Of a stretch of DNA of 64,000 nucleotides, positions 17,724-27,078 are shown one piece after another. Both the position numbers and the translations under genes were made by a program. The stretch is taken from the NCBI RefSeq assembly GCF_029542785.1, contig NC_083374.1:124001-188000 (forward strand), read 5' to 3'. The notes under the pieces are model-generated. The model searched no databases. It was not told the DNA's origin and saw only the letters and a program-made list of their open reading frames with translations. Origin of the DNA: Malassezia japonica (Eukaryota; Basidiomycota; Malasseziomycetes; Malasseziales; Malasseziaceae). How positions within the stretch are numbered: the stretch's first letter is position 1; the number at the start of each line of letters is the position of its first letter.

Positions 17724-20700
17724 TTAGCCATAGAACATACTCTTGTTGATCAGCTGCACCAGCGCGTTCACGTCGAGCGTGATCGACTGGTCGAGCACGG
17801 CGATGGTGCGGTGGCCGTTGTACTGTGCCTCGAGCAGCTCCTCCATGCGCACGGCGCACGTCCCCGCCGGAACGTGCGAGACGGCGGCCTCGATGAGGAA
17901 CACGCCGAGCTCGTCGCTCGACAGCGTGAGGGAGACCTGGTCGATGGTCATGTTCGACGGCCCGTCGATCGCGACCAGCACGCCGCGGTCCATCAGGCGG
18001 CGTGCGGGGTACTTGTAGGACCCAAACTTGGGCATGGCGTTGGCCGCCTTGAGGCTGCGCTCGTGGAAGTACTGCTTCGAGAAGGGCAGCGTAAAGTTGT
18101 GGCTGCGCCGCTGCATCGTCTTCATCGTCTGGTCCGCATAGCGCTGGTACTCGGCGATCTGCGTCTGCATAAAGGCGTGGCGCTCGTGCAGCTTGTGCAG
18201 CGTGCCGGACAGCATCTGCTGCTCGGCGCGGCGCGCGTGGCGGCGGCGGTGGCGCAGGCGGATGTCGAGCGCAAGCGCGTCGAGCATCGCCTGGAAAGCA
18301 TCGCTGCGGCGCACCTTGCCCATCTTTTCCAGCTGCACGAGGTTCTCGAGGGCCATCGCCTTGAGCTCGGCAAAGGAGAGCTGCTGCATGTCGCACAGCT
18401 CCGTCCCGACCTGGGGGCGCGCAGCGTCCGCGGCGAGCGCTGCGTCCCACCGCGCCTCGTCCGCGTCGGTGACCGGCGCGAGGAAGAGCGTCAGGAGCGT
18501 CGGCGCGGTCTGCACCTTGAGCACAGCCAGCACCAAGCGCTTGGTCTCGACAAACAGCGCCTTGGCCTCTGCGCCGGGGTCGCGCACCCCGGCAAGCTCC
18601 TGCGAAAGCTCGAGCGGGATCTCTTCGCTGCGCGCCGCCTCGAGCTCGGCCGTGGGCGCGACCGGGGGCGGGCCGAGCTGCGCGAGGATCGTCTCGAGCG
18701 GGTCGTCGGCGCTCGTCGCGAGGTTCGACAGGTTGTTGCACAGCAGCTGGTGCACTGCATAGATCTCGTTTGGCGAGATGTAGATCAGTGGCTTGTGGCT
18801 GCTCGCCGCGTCCGTGTAGTCGTCCGTGCCAAACTCCAGCTCGGGGTCCTCGCACGTGTCGATCATGCCCTGCATCCAGCGCTGGAAGCGCGGCGCGGTC
18901 TGCAGCACGTACTCATTCAGCGGCTGCAGACGCGGCTGGTCGTCGCCAAACGGCACGCCGCGCGCGAGCTGCAGCAGCATCTGCGAGACGACCGCAAGGT
19001 TGCGGCGCGTGCGCGCCTCGAGCACCGGCGTGTCGTCCAGGACGCTCTCTGGCGCGACGACCGCGGGGTGGATGTAGCGGTAGTAGATCACCTCGCACAC
19101 CGCGCGGAGCGTCGCCTCGCGCGACTCGCCAAAGCGCTGCTCAAGCGCGCGGAAGAGCTCGCGTGCAATGTAGCGCATGCTGTACGGCATCTGCGGCGAC
19201 GCGGCGCGCAGCGCAGCAAAGAACTGCTCCGTGGCGGCGCGCAGCGCCTGGAGGTGCAGAATGTACAGGTTGCGCGTCCCCTGGTCGTTCAGCGCCTGGT
19301 CAAAGTCGGCGTCGGGCGCACGCGACGGGCGCACGCCGGTCGCCGCCTCCTCGCGCTCGTAGCTCAGGCGGTAGAGCACGCTGGGGTCGGTCTCCAGGTC
19401 GAGCTGCGCGTCGGTGACCATGTGCTGCACGACGGGCGCAAGGAGGTTGGCGAGGTACGCCTTTTCTTGCACGCCCCGCGAGTAGTGCACCAGCAGCTTT
19501 TGGAACGCGGCGTCGCACACGACAAACGCGTCGAGCGACGGCACGCCGCTCAGCTGCTCGCCAATGGCGCGCTGCAGCAGGCGGAGCAAGAGGTACTCCT
19601 CGCGCGGCTGCTGCGCGTAGCTAAAGAGCGTGAGCACGGTCTGCTCAAACTGCGCACGGTCCGCGTCAGGCAGCGTCGTCGAGGCGTTGGTAAGCACGAG
19701 GAGCTTGGCGAGGTACTCGGGCCGCGTCTGCAAGAGGTAAAAGAGGCCCGAGTACAGCTCGCGCTGGCGCGCCGTCGTGCGGTCCTGCGCCTCGGAGAAG
19801 GGGTCGCGCGCCTCGGCCAGCACCGAGTTGCGCTGGTACGCGTGGCCCAGCAGGCCGCGCTCCGTGCGCTCCTTCGCCGCCTCCTCGATCCCGATCTTGT
19901 TGCGGATGAGGATCGCGTTCTTTGTCTCGAGCTCCGACACGGTGTTTTCCGTGGCCTTGTTCTCCTTGATGCGCGCCACAATCGCGGCGCGCAGCTGCTC
20001 CACGGCGATCTCGTCGCGGTAGTCGGCGTCGCTATTATCAAGCAGGTGCGCAAACGCCTTGACGGCCGCGAGAGGAGGGCGCTCGGAGCGCAGCGCGCGG
20101 TAGTGCGCGCCTTGGATGTGCGCACGCACCACGCTCTGCACCGTGACAATGTCGCGCCGGTGCGCAAAGTAGTGGCCCCACCGCGCGCGGAAGCGGCGGC
20201 GGAGCAGCGTACCCCGCACCAGCGCCTGCAGGTGCACCGCCACCGGCTCGCTCTCGTACAGGTGCTGCGCCCACCAGCGGAACTCTTGGCGGACGAGCAT
20301 GCCGCGGATCGCGGCCTGGACGCCGGTCACGTCGGGCTGCACGTACTCCATCTCCTTGCGCAGTTCCTTGTGCTTGCGCCGCAGGAGCGCGGCACGCAGC
20401 GAGGACTGCATCTGGTTCACCGAGCGCACGACCGTCACCTCGCGGAACGCCGCGCGCATCTGGCCGTAGGAGCGGCGGGCGAGCGCGCCGCGCGCGTGCG
20501 CCTGGAACGTGGCAATGGCATCCATGTCGCCGCGCAGCGCCTGCACGCGCTGCAAGAGGCGCTGCTGCGCAAGCACCGTGCGCACGCACGCCTGCACCTG
20601 CACAAAGGTCTCGGTGCGGCGCTCGAGCGCGAGCAGCACGCCAAAGATGCGGCGGCGCTCGAGTGCGCCGCGTGCGTGCGCCTGGAAGGCGACAATCCCG

Positions 20701-22952
20701 CTCTCCGCCTCATCCAGGTCCATAAACTGCTGGTAAAACGCGCGGCGGAAGAGCTCGCCACGCAGCGCGGCCTGCAGGTGGACGAGCGTGCGGCCGCACT
20801 GCAGCGCCTCGTGCTGCGCGCGGACTTTCATGCGCTCCTTGCGCGCAAGCACGCCACGCGCCTGCGCCTGGAGTGCAATATACAGCGTCTCGAGCGCTTC
20901 GTGCTCGCTGCGCTTGGCCTTAAACGCGTTGCGTGCCAGCGCGCCGGAACACGCGGCGACCAGCGCCGGCGACCACTGCTGCAGCGCACGCTCGCGCTCG
21001 CGGCGCTCGCGGGCGGCCGTCTCGTCTGCGAGGCGGCGCAGGCGCTCTTCCGCGGCCTGCGTCTCGGCGCGGGCCTTGGCGAGCTCCTCGGCGTGCGCCT
21101 CGAGCTGGCGCTTGCGCTCCAGCTCAAACTCGAGCTCGCGCTGGAAGTGCTCCTGCTCGCGCGAGGCGCGCTCCAACGCCTCGCTGGCCAGGCGCTCCTT
21201 CTCGAGGGCCGCGAGGCGCGCCGCACGCTCCTCGCGCTCCTTGTCGAGGCGCTCTTCGCGCTCGCGCTCGCGGCGCTCGAGGCGCTCGATGCGCTCCTTC
21301 TCCGAGCGCTCCGCACGCGCCGCCCGCTCGCGCTCGCGCTCGAGCGCGGCGTCGTTGGCGCGCTGCGCGGCGAGCTCGCGGTGTGTCCGCTCGCGTTCGC
21401 GGCGGTACTCGTCCTCGCGGCGCTCGCGTTCGCGTTCGCGCTCGCGCTCGTCTTCGAGGCGGTGATCGCGGCGCTCTTTTTCGGCGCGCTGCGCACGGTC
21501 GGCACGCTGTTGCTCGAGCTCGCGATCGATGGCCCGCATCCGCTGATCGCGCTGCTCTTGGTGGCGCAGGCGCTCCTGCTGCAGCTCGTCGCGCTGGCGC
21601 TGGCGCTCGAGCTCGCGCTCCTCGTCCTTGCGCTTGCGCTCCTCGGCCTGCTCCTGCTTCTTGCGCTCGCGCTCGCGCTGGAGCTGCTGCGCGCGCTCGC
21701 GGACCTCGTTGGGAATGGTGCGCTGCAAATCCGACTTGCGGCGCGGCTCGGCACGCGCGCGCGCCAGGGCGTCCTGTGCGCGCTGGTTCGGCGCGCGCTG
21801 GGAGAGCGCGGCGGGCGCGTGTGTCTCCTGGACCTCGGCCTTGGGCGTCGGGCGCGGCGCGCGCTCCGGCTTGATCCAGTCGTTGTCAGCCTTGCGTGCG
21901 ACAGTCTGTGCGCTGCCTGCGCCCATCTCCTGTGCGAGCGCCTGGCCGACGCCGGTGAAGCTCGGCATGGTGCCGCCCTGCGCGTCGAGGCTCTTTTGCG
22001 TCTTGTTCAGCTGCTCGGGGTTGAACTCGAGCTTGCCGACGAGGTCGTCGACCTTGTCCGAGCGGCCGTAGTGCGCCATAAAGTGGCTGAGCGCGTGCAG
22101 GCAGTAGACCACCTTGGGAAAGTTCTTCTTCTCGTACAAATCCGTCAACTCGAAGCGGAAGCAGTTGGGAAGCCGAATCTTGTCCGCAAACATAAAGTAG
22201 TAGTTGATGTTGTCCGTGTGCCGGAACTGGAGCTTGGGGTGCACAAAGATGCGCGGCACGCACTCTGGCTCAAAGTGCTTTGCGAGCTTGGCGAGGGCAA
22301 TGCCGTTGCGCATCTCCTCGCCCATGTTGGCGATATCGCCGCCGAGCGACTCGCCGATGCAACGCTCGATCCACTGCTGCGCCTCGGTGCAGTGGCACAG
22401 GTAGTCGTATGCCTGGACGTTGTCGCGTTCCGACTCCATCCAGCGCGTCGCGGGCAGCGGCGGGGCGGCCTCCTTGGGCGCCGTCTGCGCGAGGCTCTGG
22501 CGCGAAAGGCGGATGCGACCCGAGCCGAACTCGCTGTCCTTGCGGTTCGACTTGGAGCGCACCATAACCGAGGACTCGGTCGAGGCCGGGTTCGAAAACA
22601 TGCGCTTTGCCGACGCAAAGCTCGTCTCGCTCGCCTTCGCCCGCGGCGTCGGGGTGCGCGCGGGCGGCTCTTGCCGCTCCGCGCGCGCGCGCTGCACGAA
22701 TGGGTTGGCGTTCAGTCCGTTTTCCTTCGTAGGCGGCTCGGTACTGCGCGCAGACCGCGTCGGGAGAGGGTACGCGCGCGCATTCTTTTCCACCGGCTCG
22801 CTGTTTTGATCCTGTTCTTTGGGGGGTACGGGGCGCAGCTTGGCCAGCATACCCACCTTGCCTTGCTGCGCTGCAGGCTCCAAAAGAGCCTTCCGCTGAG
22901 CGACGTTCGACTGCAGCGGCTCACGCAGCGGCGTGCGGTGCGGCACGCTCAT
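17724..22952 (-). CDS. IQG1: IQGAP-type protein (IQG1/Rng2)
   Basis: Scaffold for the contractile ring, linking actin, calmodulin/myosin light chains and small GTPases. It has 1742 residues with no intron. Domains in order: a basic disordered N-terminus; a calponin-homology domain at about 175-290 (MRNGIALAKLAKHFEP, FRHTDNINYYFMFAD); an extremely Arg/Glu-rich coiled coil at about 430-640; a long run of IQ motifs at about 670-950 (ALQAQARGVLARK, QAHARGALERRR); a RasGAP-related domain at about 1070-1300 (YRYIHPAVVAPE); and a RasGAP C-terminal domain ending near 1650. The ATG at 22952 is used because the frame upstream offers only GTG. A CACGTG palindrome lies ~60 bp upstream. Confidence 0.95.
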   Translation of the reverse strand: MSVPHRTPLREPLQSNVAQRKALLEPAAQQGKVGMLAKLRPVPPKEQDQNSEPVEKNARAYPLPTRSARSTEPPTKENGLNANPFVQRARAERQEPPARTPTPRAKASETSFASAKRMFSNPASTESSVMVRSKSNRKDSEFGSGRIRLSRQSLAQTAPKEAAPPLPATRWMESERDNVQAYDYLCHCTEAQQWIERCIGESLGGDIANMGEEMRNGIALAKLAKHFEPECVPRIFVHPKLQFRHTDNINYYFMFADKIRLPNCFRFELTDLYEKKNFPKVVYCLHALSHFMAHYGRSDKVDDLVGKLEFNPEQLNKTQKSLDAQGGTMPSFTGVGQALAQEMGAGSAQTVARKADNDWIKPERAPRPTPKAEVQETHAPAALSQRAPNQRAQDALARARAEPRRKSDLQRTIPNEVRERAQQLQRERERKKQEQAEERKRKDEERELERQRQRDELQQERLRHQEQRDQRMRAIDRELEQQRADRAQRAEKERRDHRLEDERERERERERREDEYRRERERTHRELAAQRANDAALERERERAARAERSEKERIERLERREREREERLDKEREERAARLAALEKERLASEALERASREQEHFQRELEFELERKRQLEAHAEELAKARAETQAAEERLRRLADETAARERRERERALQQWSPALVAACSGALARNAFKAKRSEHEALETLYIALQAQARGVLARKERMKVRAQHEALQCGRTLVHLQAALRGELFRRAFYQQFMDLDEAESGIVAFQAHARGALERRRIFGVLLALERRTETFVQVQACVRTVLAQQRLLQRVQALRGDMDAIATFQAHARGALARRSYGQMRAAFREVTVVRSVNQMQSSLRAALLRRKHKELRKEMEYVQPDVTGVQAAIRGMLVRQEFRWWAQHLYESEPVAVHLQALVRGTLLRRRFRARWGHYFAHRRDIVTVQSVVRAHIQGAHYRALRSERPPLAAVKAFAHLLDNSDADYRDEIAVEQLRAAIVARIKENKATENTVSELETKNAILIRNKIGIEEAAKERTERGLLGHAYQRNSVLAEARDPFSEAQDRTTARQRELYSGLFYLLQTRPEYLAKLLVLTNASTTLPDADRAQFEQTVLTLFSYAQQPREEYLLLRLLQRAIGEQLSGVPSLDAFVVCDAAFQKLLVHYSRGVQEKAYLANLLAPVVQHMVTDAQLDLETDPSVLYRLSYEREEAATGVRPSRAPDADFDQALNDQGTRNLYILHLQALRAATEQFFAALRAASPQMPYSMRYIARELFRALEQRFGESREATLRAVCEVIYYRYIHPAVVAPESVLDDTPVLEARTRRNLAVVSQMLLQLARGVPFGDDQPRLQPLNEYVLQTAPRFQRWMQGMIDTCEDPELEFGTDDYTDAASSHKPLIYISPNEIYAVHQLLCNNLSNLATSADDPLETILAQLGPPPVAPTAELEAARSEEIPLELSQELAGVRDPGAEAKALFVETKRLVLAVLKVQTAPTLLTLFLAPVTDADEARWDAALAADAARPQVGTELCDMQQLSFAELKAMALENLVQLEKMGKVRRSDAFQAMLDALALDIRLRHRRRHARRAEQQMLSGTLHKLHERHAFMQTQIAEYQRYADQTMKTMQRRSHNFTLPFSKQYFHERSLKAANAMPKFGSYKYPARRLMDRGVLVAIDGPSNMTIDQVSLTLSSDELGVFLIEAAVSHVPAGTCAVRMEELLEAQYNGHRTIAVLDQSITLDVNALVQLINKSMFYG

Positions 22953-23006
22953 CGTCGTCGTACGCGATGGCAAACGAATAAACACCAACACGCCGCACCG
23001 CGTTTT

Positions 23007-23018
23007 GATCACGTGATC
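23007..23018. promoter_or_regulatory. GATCACGTGATC palindrome upstream of IQG1
   Basis: A perfect 12-bp palindrome centred on CACGTG lies between the zeta-COP stop (23022) and the IQG1 start (22952). It is the best-formed member of the CACGTG series in this window. Regulatory function is inferred. Confidence 0.45.
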
Positions 23019-23021
23019 TAC

Positions 23022-23693
23022 CTACAAGCCCGAGAGGCGCTGGCCTATGCGGTCGCGGAAGTTGGAGTAGGCATTGAGCAGGGCTGGGTGAGCTGGGCGA
23101 CGTACTCTGCTCGGTGATTTGCACCTCGATCGCGTCGGGGCGAGGACGCGTCACGCGGTTCGCGACCGCGGCGCTGTCGGTCTCGAGAATGACGCTGCGT
23201 GAGCTTCGCAACGTACCCGTCGTCGACGCTCTCGTCAATCGCGAGCGTGACCAAATCGAGGTTGTCGAGGATCGTCCGCTTATCGATCTGGCTCTGTAGA
23301 AGGACAGACAACGTTTCGTAGAGCGACGTAAGAAAACTGTGCATCATCAGCTCGTTCTCGCGCTCGGGCGCAATCACCACGAGGAACACGTCGTAGGTCG
23401 ACTTGAATAGCACAAGGTTGCCGTCGTACTGGAACAAATCGCCAGACGCACGGCGCGCCTTGTCCCACACCGCGTGCTCCAGCGCACGCTGCTCCTTGGC
23501 CGTCTGGTAGGGGTTCTTGGCCGTCAGCGCCCCAAGGCCGGGGGTCGGCACGGGAGGCGGCGCATCGCTCCCGTTCTCCTGGGGGGGCTGGTAGTATTTC
23601 GCGAGGACCCGGTTCCCTTCCGAATCGAGAAGGAGCACTGCATTAGCAGGGATACGTACCCGCCCGCGTCGTATACAGCGTCAGGTTCATCAT
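23022..23693 (-). CDS. RET3: Coatomer subunit zeta
   Basis: Small subunit of the COPI coat for retrograde Golgi-ER transport. Exons are complement(23022..23083, 23106..23194, 23217..23637, 23660..23693), giving 201 residues. All three introns are exactly 22 nt (23084-23105, 23195-23216, 23638-23659). Splicing yields NLTLYTTRAVLLLDSEGNRV, AIDESVDDGVILETDSAAVA and ITEQTLLNAYSNFRDRIGQR. Each continues the longin-like zeta-COP fold across a junction. Two adjacent ATGs (23693, 23690) could start translation. The gene begins 25 bp after the stop of the TBC gene on the same strand. Confidence 0.95.
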
Positions 23694-23718
23694 GGAGGGG
23701 AGGCGACGGCTGACTAAA

Positions 23719-24931
23719 CTACGGGGGGAGGCGCAGCGCGAGGAGCACCGACAGGAGACTGCCGCCGAGCAGCAGCGAGAGCGAGGAGAGGAAAAAGAGG
23801 GGGTGCGGATGCCGCCGCGCGAGGTGGGGGAGGAGGCGGCGCAGCACGAGCGCGCGGGGGACGCGCGCGACGCGCGCGCTCTGCTTTTCGGCCCACACGT
23901 CGGGCACTTGGGGCGTCATTTCAATGTCCAACACCAGCGCACTGGCGGGCAGCGCCGCGATCTCGAGCGCGCGCGCATCCGTAGACATGTGGGGTGTCTC
24001 GGTAAAGAGCACACTGCAGCTCGCAAGGATCCTCGGCGCGTGCACGGCGGGGCACGCGAGGGGGTAGGCGCGCTGCAGCGCATCGGCGGCCGCGAGCACC
24101 TCGTGCCGCGACGCGTCCGTGTCCAGTGGGGGGACCTTGGCAAGGGTGTGGTGCAGCTGCGCCATGTCCATCGCCTCGATCTCGCCGTGCGCCGCGTCGG
24201 CCACGGCCTCTTTGTGCTGGAGGAGGAGCACGGCGCTTATGTACAGAATGCTCCCGGGGCCGTGCGTAAAGACGTAGTCGAGGATGCACTGTGCGCTGTG
24301 CACGTCGGCGATTTCGTGCGTGAGCAGTGTGAGGACCCACGAGAGGGCGACGACCATCTGCGACGGCATAAACGCGCGCTCAAGCGCAAGCGCATAGGGC
24401 AGGTCGGCCGCACGCAAGACTTTCCGCACAATCTTTAGCTGGCCGAGCACCGGCTCGAGGTTGGCGGCCATCGCGTCGCGCACGACGTGCAGTGCAATGC
24501 AGTCGACAGCGAGCTGCGCGGTCGTCGCGGTGCGGTCGTCGGGCCACACGCCCTCGCCCTCGTCCCCAGAGAGCGTCAGGAGGACGACCGAGGCGAGGTC
24601 GTGAAAGCCTTGGTAGTAGTGCAGTGCGGGGTACCTGCGCAGCGTCCCGCAGACGACCGCATGTAGCTGTACACGCCGCCGCTCGCGGTCGTGCACGTCG
24701 TACATGGAAAAGCTGCGCTTGACGTCCAGCGCGACCTGCCCCTCGTCTCGGTGCGCTGCGAGCGCAGCTCGGCTCGGCAGCATCGCCTGGGGGCACGTCT
24801 CGGGCGTGTCGCACGCAGCGCCCAGCAGCGCGAGCCTGCATTAGCCAAAGCACCTACCATGCATCCCTACGTCGCACGCCCGCCGCGTCCCAGCCGCCGT
24901 GCGCCGCGGCCTGCGCCGCCCATTCCGCCAT
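23719..24931 (-). CDS. TBC-domain Rab GTPase-activating protein (GYP8/TBC1D20-like)
   Basis: Probable RabGAP anchored to ER or Golgi membranes. Exons are complement(23719..24835, 24858..24931), giving 396 residues. The 22-nt intron (24836-24857) joins RRRDAW to LALLG, the start of a TBC domain. Further signatures are GQVALDVKRSFSMYD (IxxDxxR-like), HYYQGFHDLASVVL (YxQG-like) and a C-terminal hydrophobic anchor around residues 370-394. The combination of a short TBC protein and a tail anchor matches Gyp8/TBC1D20. The start lies 80 bp from the divergent RHEB start. Confidence 0.88.
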
Positions 24932-25011
24932 GGTAACCGTGCGCGCGTCGCGGGCAAGTGGAGGCGGCCTAGGAGGCTGCTGCGCTCGGGACGCCTTGTC
25001 TCCCCTCCCCC

Positions 25012-25656
25012 ATGGCGTCGAACAGTGCGCAGAACCTGCGCAAGAAGCGAAAGATTGCCGTGCTTGGCTCGCGGTCCGTGGGTGCGTATTCTTTCTAATG
25101 CAGGCAAATCTTCGTTGGTCGTGCGCTTTGTCGAGGATGCGTTTGTCGACTCGTACTACCCCACGATTGAGAATGTGTTTGAAAAGACGATCAAGTACAA
25201 AGGCCAAGAGTTCTACTGCGACATTGTCGACACGGCCGGGCAGGACGAGTACTCGATTTTGAACTCGAAGCATGCGATCGGTATCCACGGCTACGTGCTC
25301 GTGTACTCGATCGCGTCGCGGGCCTCGTTCGAGATGATCCAGACGGTCTACGACAAGATCCTCAACTACACTGGCACGGCGACCATCCCGTGCGTGCTCG
25401 TGGGCCAGAAGAGCGATCTGCACGCGCAGCGGTACGTATCGCGACTTATGCAGCCAAGTGCCCGAGGCCGAGGGCAAGGAGCTCGCGCAGCAGCTCAAGT
25501 GCGGCTGGGTCGAGACCAGTGCGCGGCACAATACCAACGTCGGTGCGTGTTTCTGCTAATGTAGCCAAGGTGTTTGAGTTGATGATTGGTGAGATCGAAA
25601 AGTCGTCAAGCCCGACCGGCGCCGAGCCTCAGCCGAGCAAGTGCTGTGTTATGTAG
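25012..25656 (+). CDS. RHB1: RHEB small GTPase
   Basis: Ras-like GTPase upstream of TORC1 signalling. Exons are 25012..25081, 25104..25431, 25454..25542 and 25565..25656, giving 192 residues. All three introns are 22 nt. The first intron interrupts the P-loop: splicing gives GSRSVGKSS, which retains the Rheb-type Arg where Ras has Gly12. The effector loop is SYYPTIENVF, switch II is DTAGQDEYS and the base-recognition motifs are VGQKSD (unusual N to Q) and ETSAR. The C-terminal CCVM is a CAAX farnesylation box. The protein has the usual family length. Confidence 0.96.
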
Positions 25657-25700
25657 TGGGTAGCTTTGCTTGTTGCCGCATGATTTGGGTGGGCGTGCCG

Positions 25701-25770
25701 TGCGACACGCTCGCGCAATGCGATACGCACGCACAATGCGACACGCTCGCACAATGCGGTACGCGACGCT
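25701..25770. repeat. 18-bp tandem repeat upstream of the polyol dehydrogenase
   Basis: Three imperfect 18-bp units (25701-25718, 25719-25736, 25737-25754) of the type TGCGACACGCTCGCRCAA, followed by a decayed fourth. It occupies the 200-bp gap between RHEB and the dehydrogenase. No coding potential is seen. Confidence 0.75.
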
Positions 25771-25856
25771 GCGCCACGACACGCGGCCGACACGCGACCG
25801 ACACGAGCACCACCTCCCATCGGGGAGCCCGTGCGCCTTAGTCAGAATTTTCGACG

Positions 25857-27049
25857 ATGTCTCTGGAAAACAGCCTGCCGACGCCGCCCGCCAAGGGCAA
25901 CGTCTCGTACGTGCTGCAAGAGATCGAAAAGACCGTGTTTGAGGACCGCCCCGTGGCCGAGCTGCAGCCGAACGAGGTGCGCGTCAACATCCGCCAGACC
26001 GGTCTGTGCGGCTCCGACTGCCACTACAAGTCGCACGGGCGCATTGGCGACTTTATCCTGCGCGCGCCGATGGTGCTCGGCCACGAGTCGTCCGGCATCG
26101 TCACGGCCGTCGGCGCGGCGGTGACCGACCGCAAGGTCGGCGACCGCGTCGCGCTCGAGCCCGGCGTGCCGTGCTGTGCGTGTGCGCGCTGCCTGGCGGG
26201 CGACTACAACCAATGCGAGAAGCTGGTGTTTGCCGCCACGCCGCCGTACGACGGCACGCTCGCGACGTACTACAACCTGCACGCGGCGTTTGCGCACCCC
26301 ATACCCGACGCAATGTCCCTCGAGGCCGCGTCGCTGATGGAGCCGCTCAGCGTCGCGGTCCACGCGGCGGTGTCGCGCGGCGGCGTGCGTGCGCTCGAGA
26401 ACGTGCTCGTCTTTGGCGCAGGACCGGTCGGCCTGCTCGCCGCGGCGGTCGCGCGGGCCTACGGCGCTAAGCGCGTGTACGTACCCCTACTCACCCAGCG
26501 TGTCTGTCGACATTGTCGACGAAAAGCTCGCGTTTGCGCAGGAGTTCTGTGCGACGTCGACCTTTAAGCCCTCGCCGCCCCACGCGAACGAGGCCGGGAT
26601 GGAGTGCTCGCGCCGCAACGCGCGCGAGCTCATCGACTCGCTCGGCGAGGACGTCGCGGCGAACGATGGCTTCGACCTGGCGCTGGAGGCGACCGGCGCG
26701 CAGTCGTGCATGCAGACCGCGTGCTTCGCCACACGTCCGCTCGGCCGCATCGTCTCGGTACGTCGCACTACTAACCCAGATCGGCATGGGCAACCCCGAG
26801 ATCGTGCTGCCGATCACCTACATCCTGGTGCGCGAGGTGCAGCTCCTCGGCTCGTTCCGCTACGCGGCCGGCGACTACGACAAGTCGATCGCGCTCGCGG
26901 CGACCGGCAAGGTCGACGTGACGCGCCTCGTTACGCACCGCTACCTCTTCCACGACGCGGACAAGGCCTTTGAGGCGACCGCGCGCGGCAAGGGCGAGGA
27001 CGGCAAGTCGTGCATCAAGGTGCAGATCTGCCAGGGCGCGGCCAAGTAG
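25857..27049 (+). CDS. XYL2: Zinc-dependent polyol (xylitol/sorbitol) dehydrogenase
   Basis: Medium-chain dehydrogenase that oxidises polyols such as xylitol or sorbitol to ketoses with NAD. Exons are 25857..26476, 26499..26757 and 26780..27049, giving 382 residues. Both introns are 22 nt. The catalytic zinc ligand is C51 in [13 protein letters not shown], with GHESSG next. A structural zinc loop reads [17 protein letters not shown]. The Rossmann motif is [19 protein letters not shown]. An insertion around [17 protein letters not shown] lies after the nucleotide fold. The exact substrate cannot be read from the sequence. A PPR gene follows 29 bp later. Confidence 0.92.
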
Positions 27050-27078
27050 AAAAGGCAGAATGGTGGAGGTTCTTCTGC

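Noticed and set aside
17685..23117. An open frame of about 1800 codons antisense to IQG1.
   Set aside because: It mirrors the GC-rich IQG1 coding sequence, is Arg/Leu/Ala-rich without domains, and many other antisense frames behave the same way in this window.
25701..25770. Short direct repeats considered as a CRISPR-like or centromeric array.
   Set aside because: Units are contiguous without spacers, only three copies, in a promoter of an ordinary gene.
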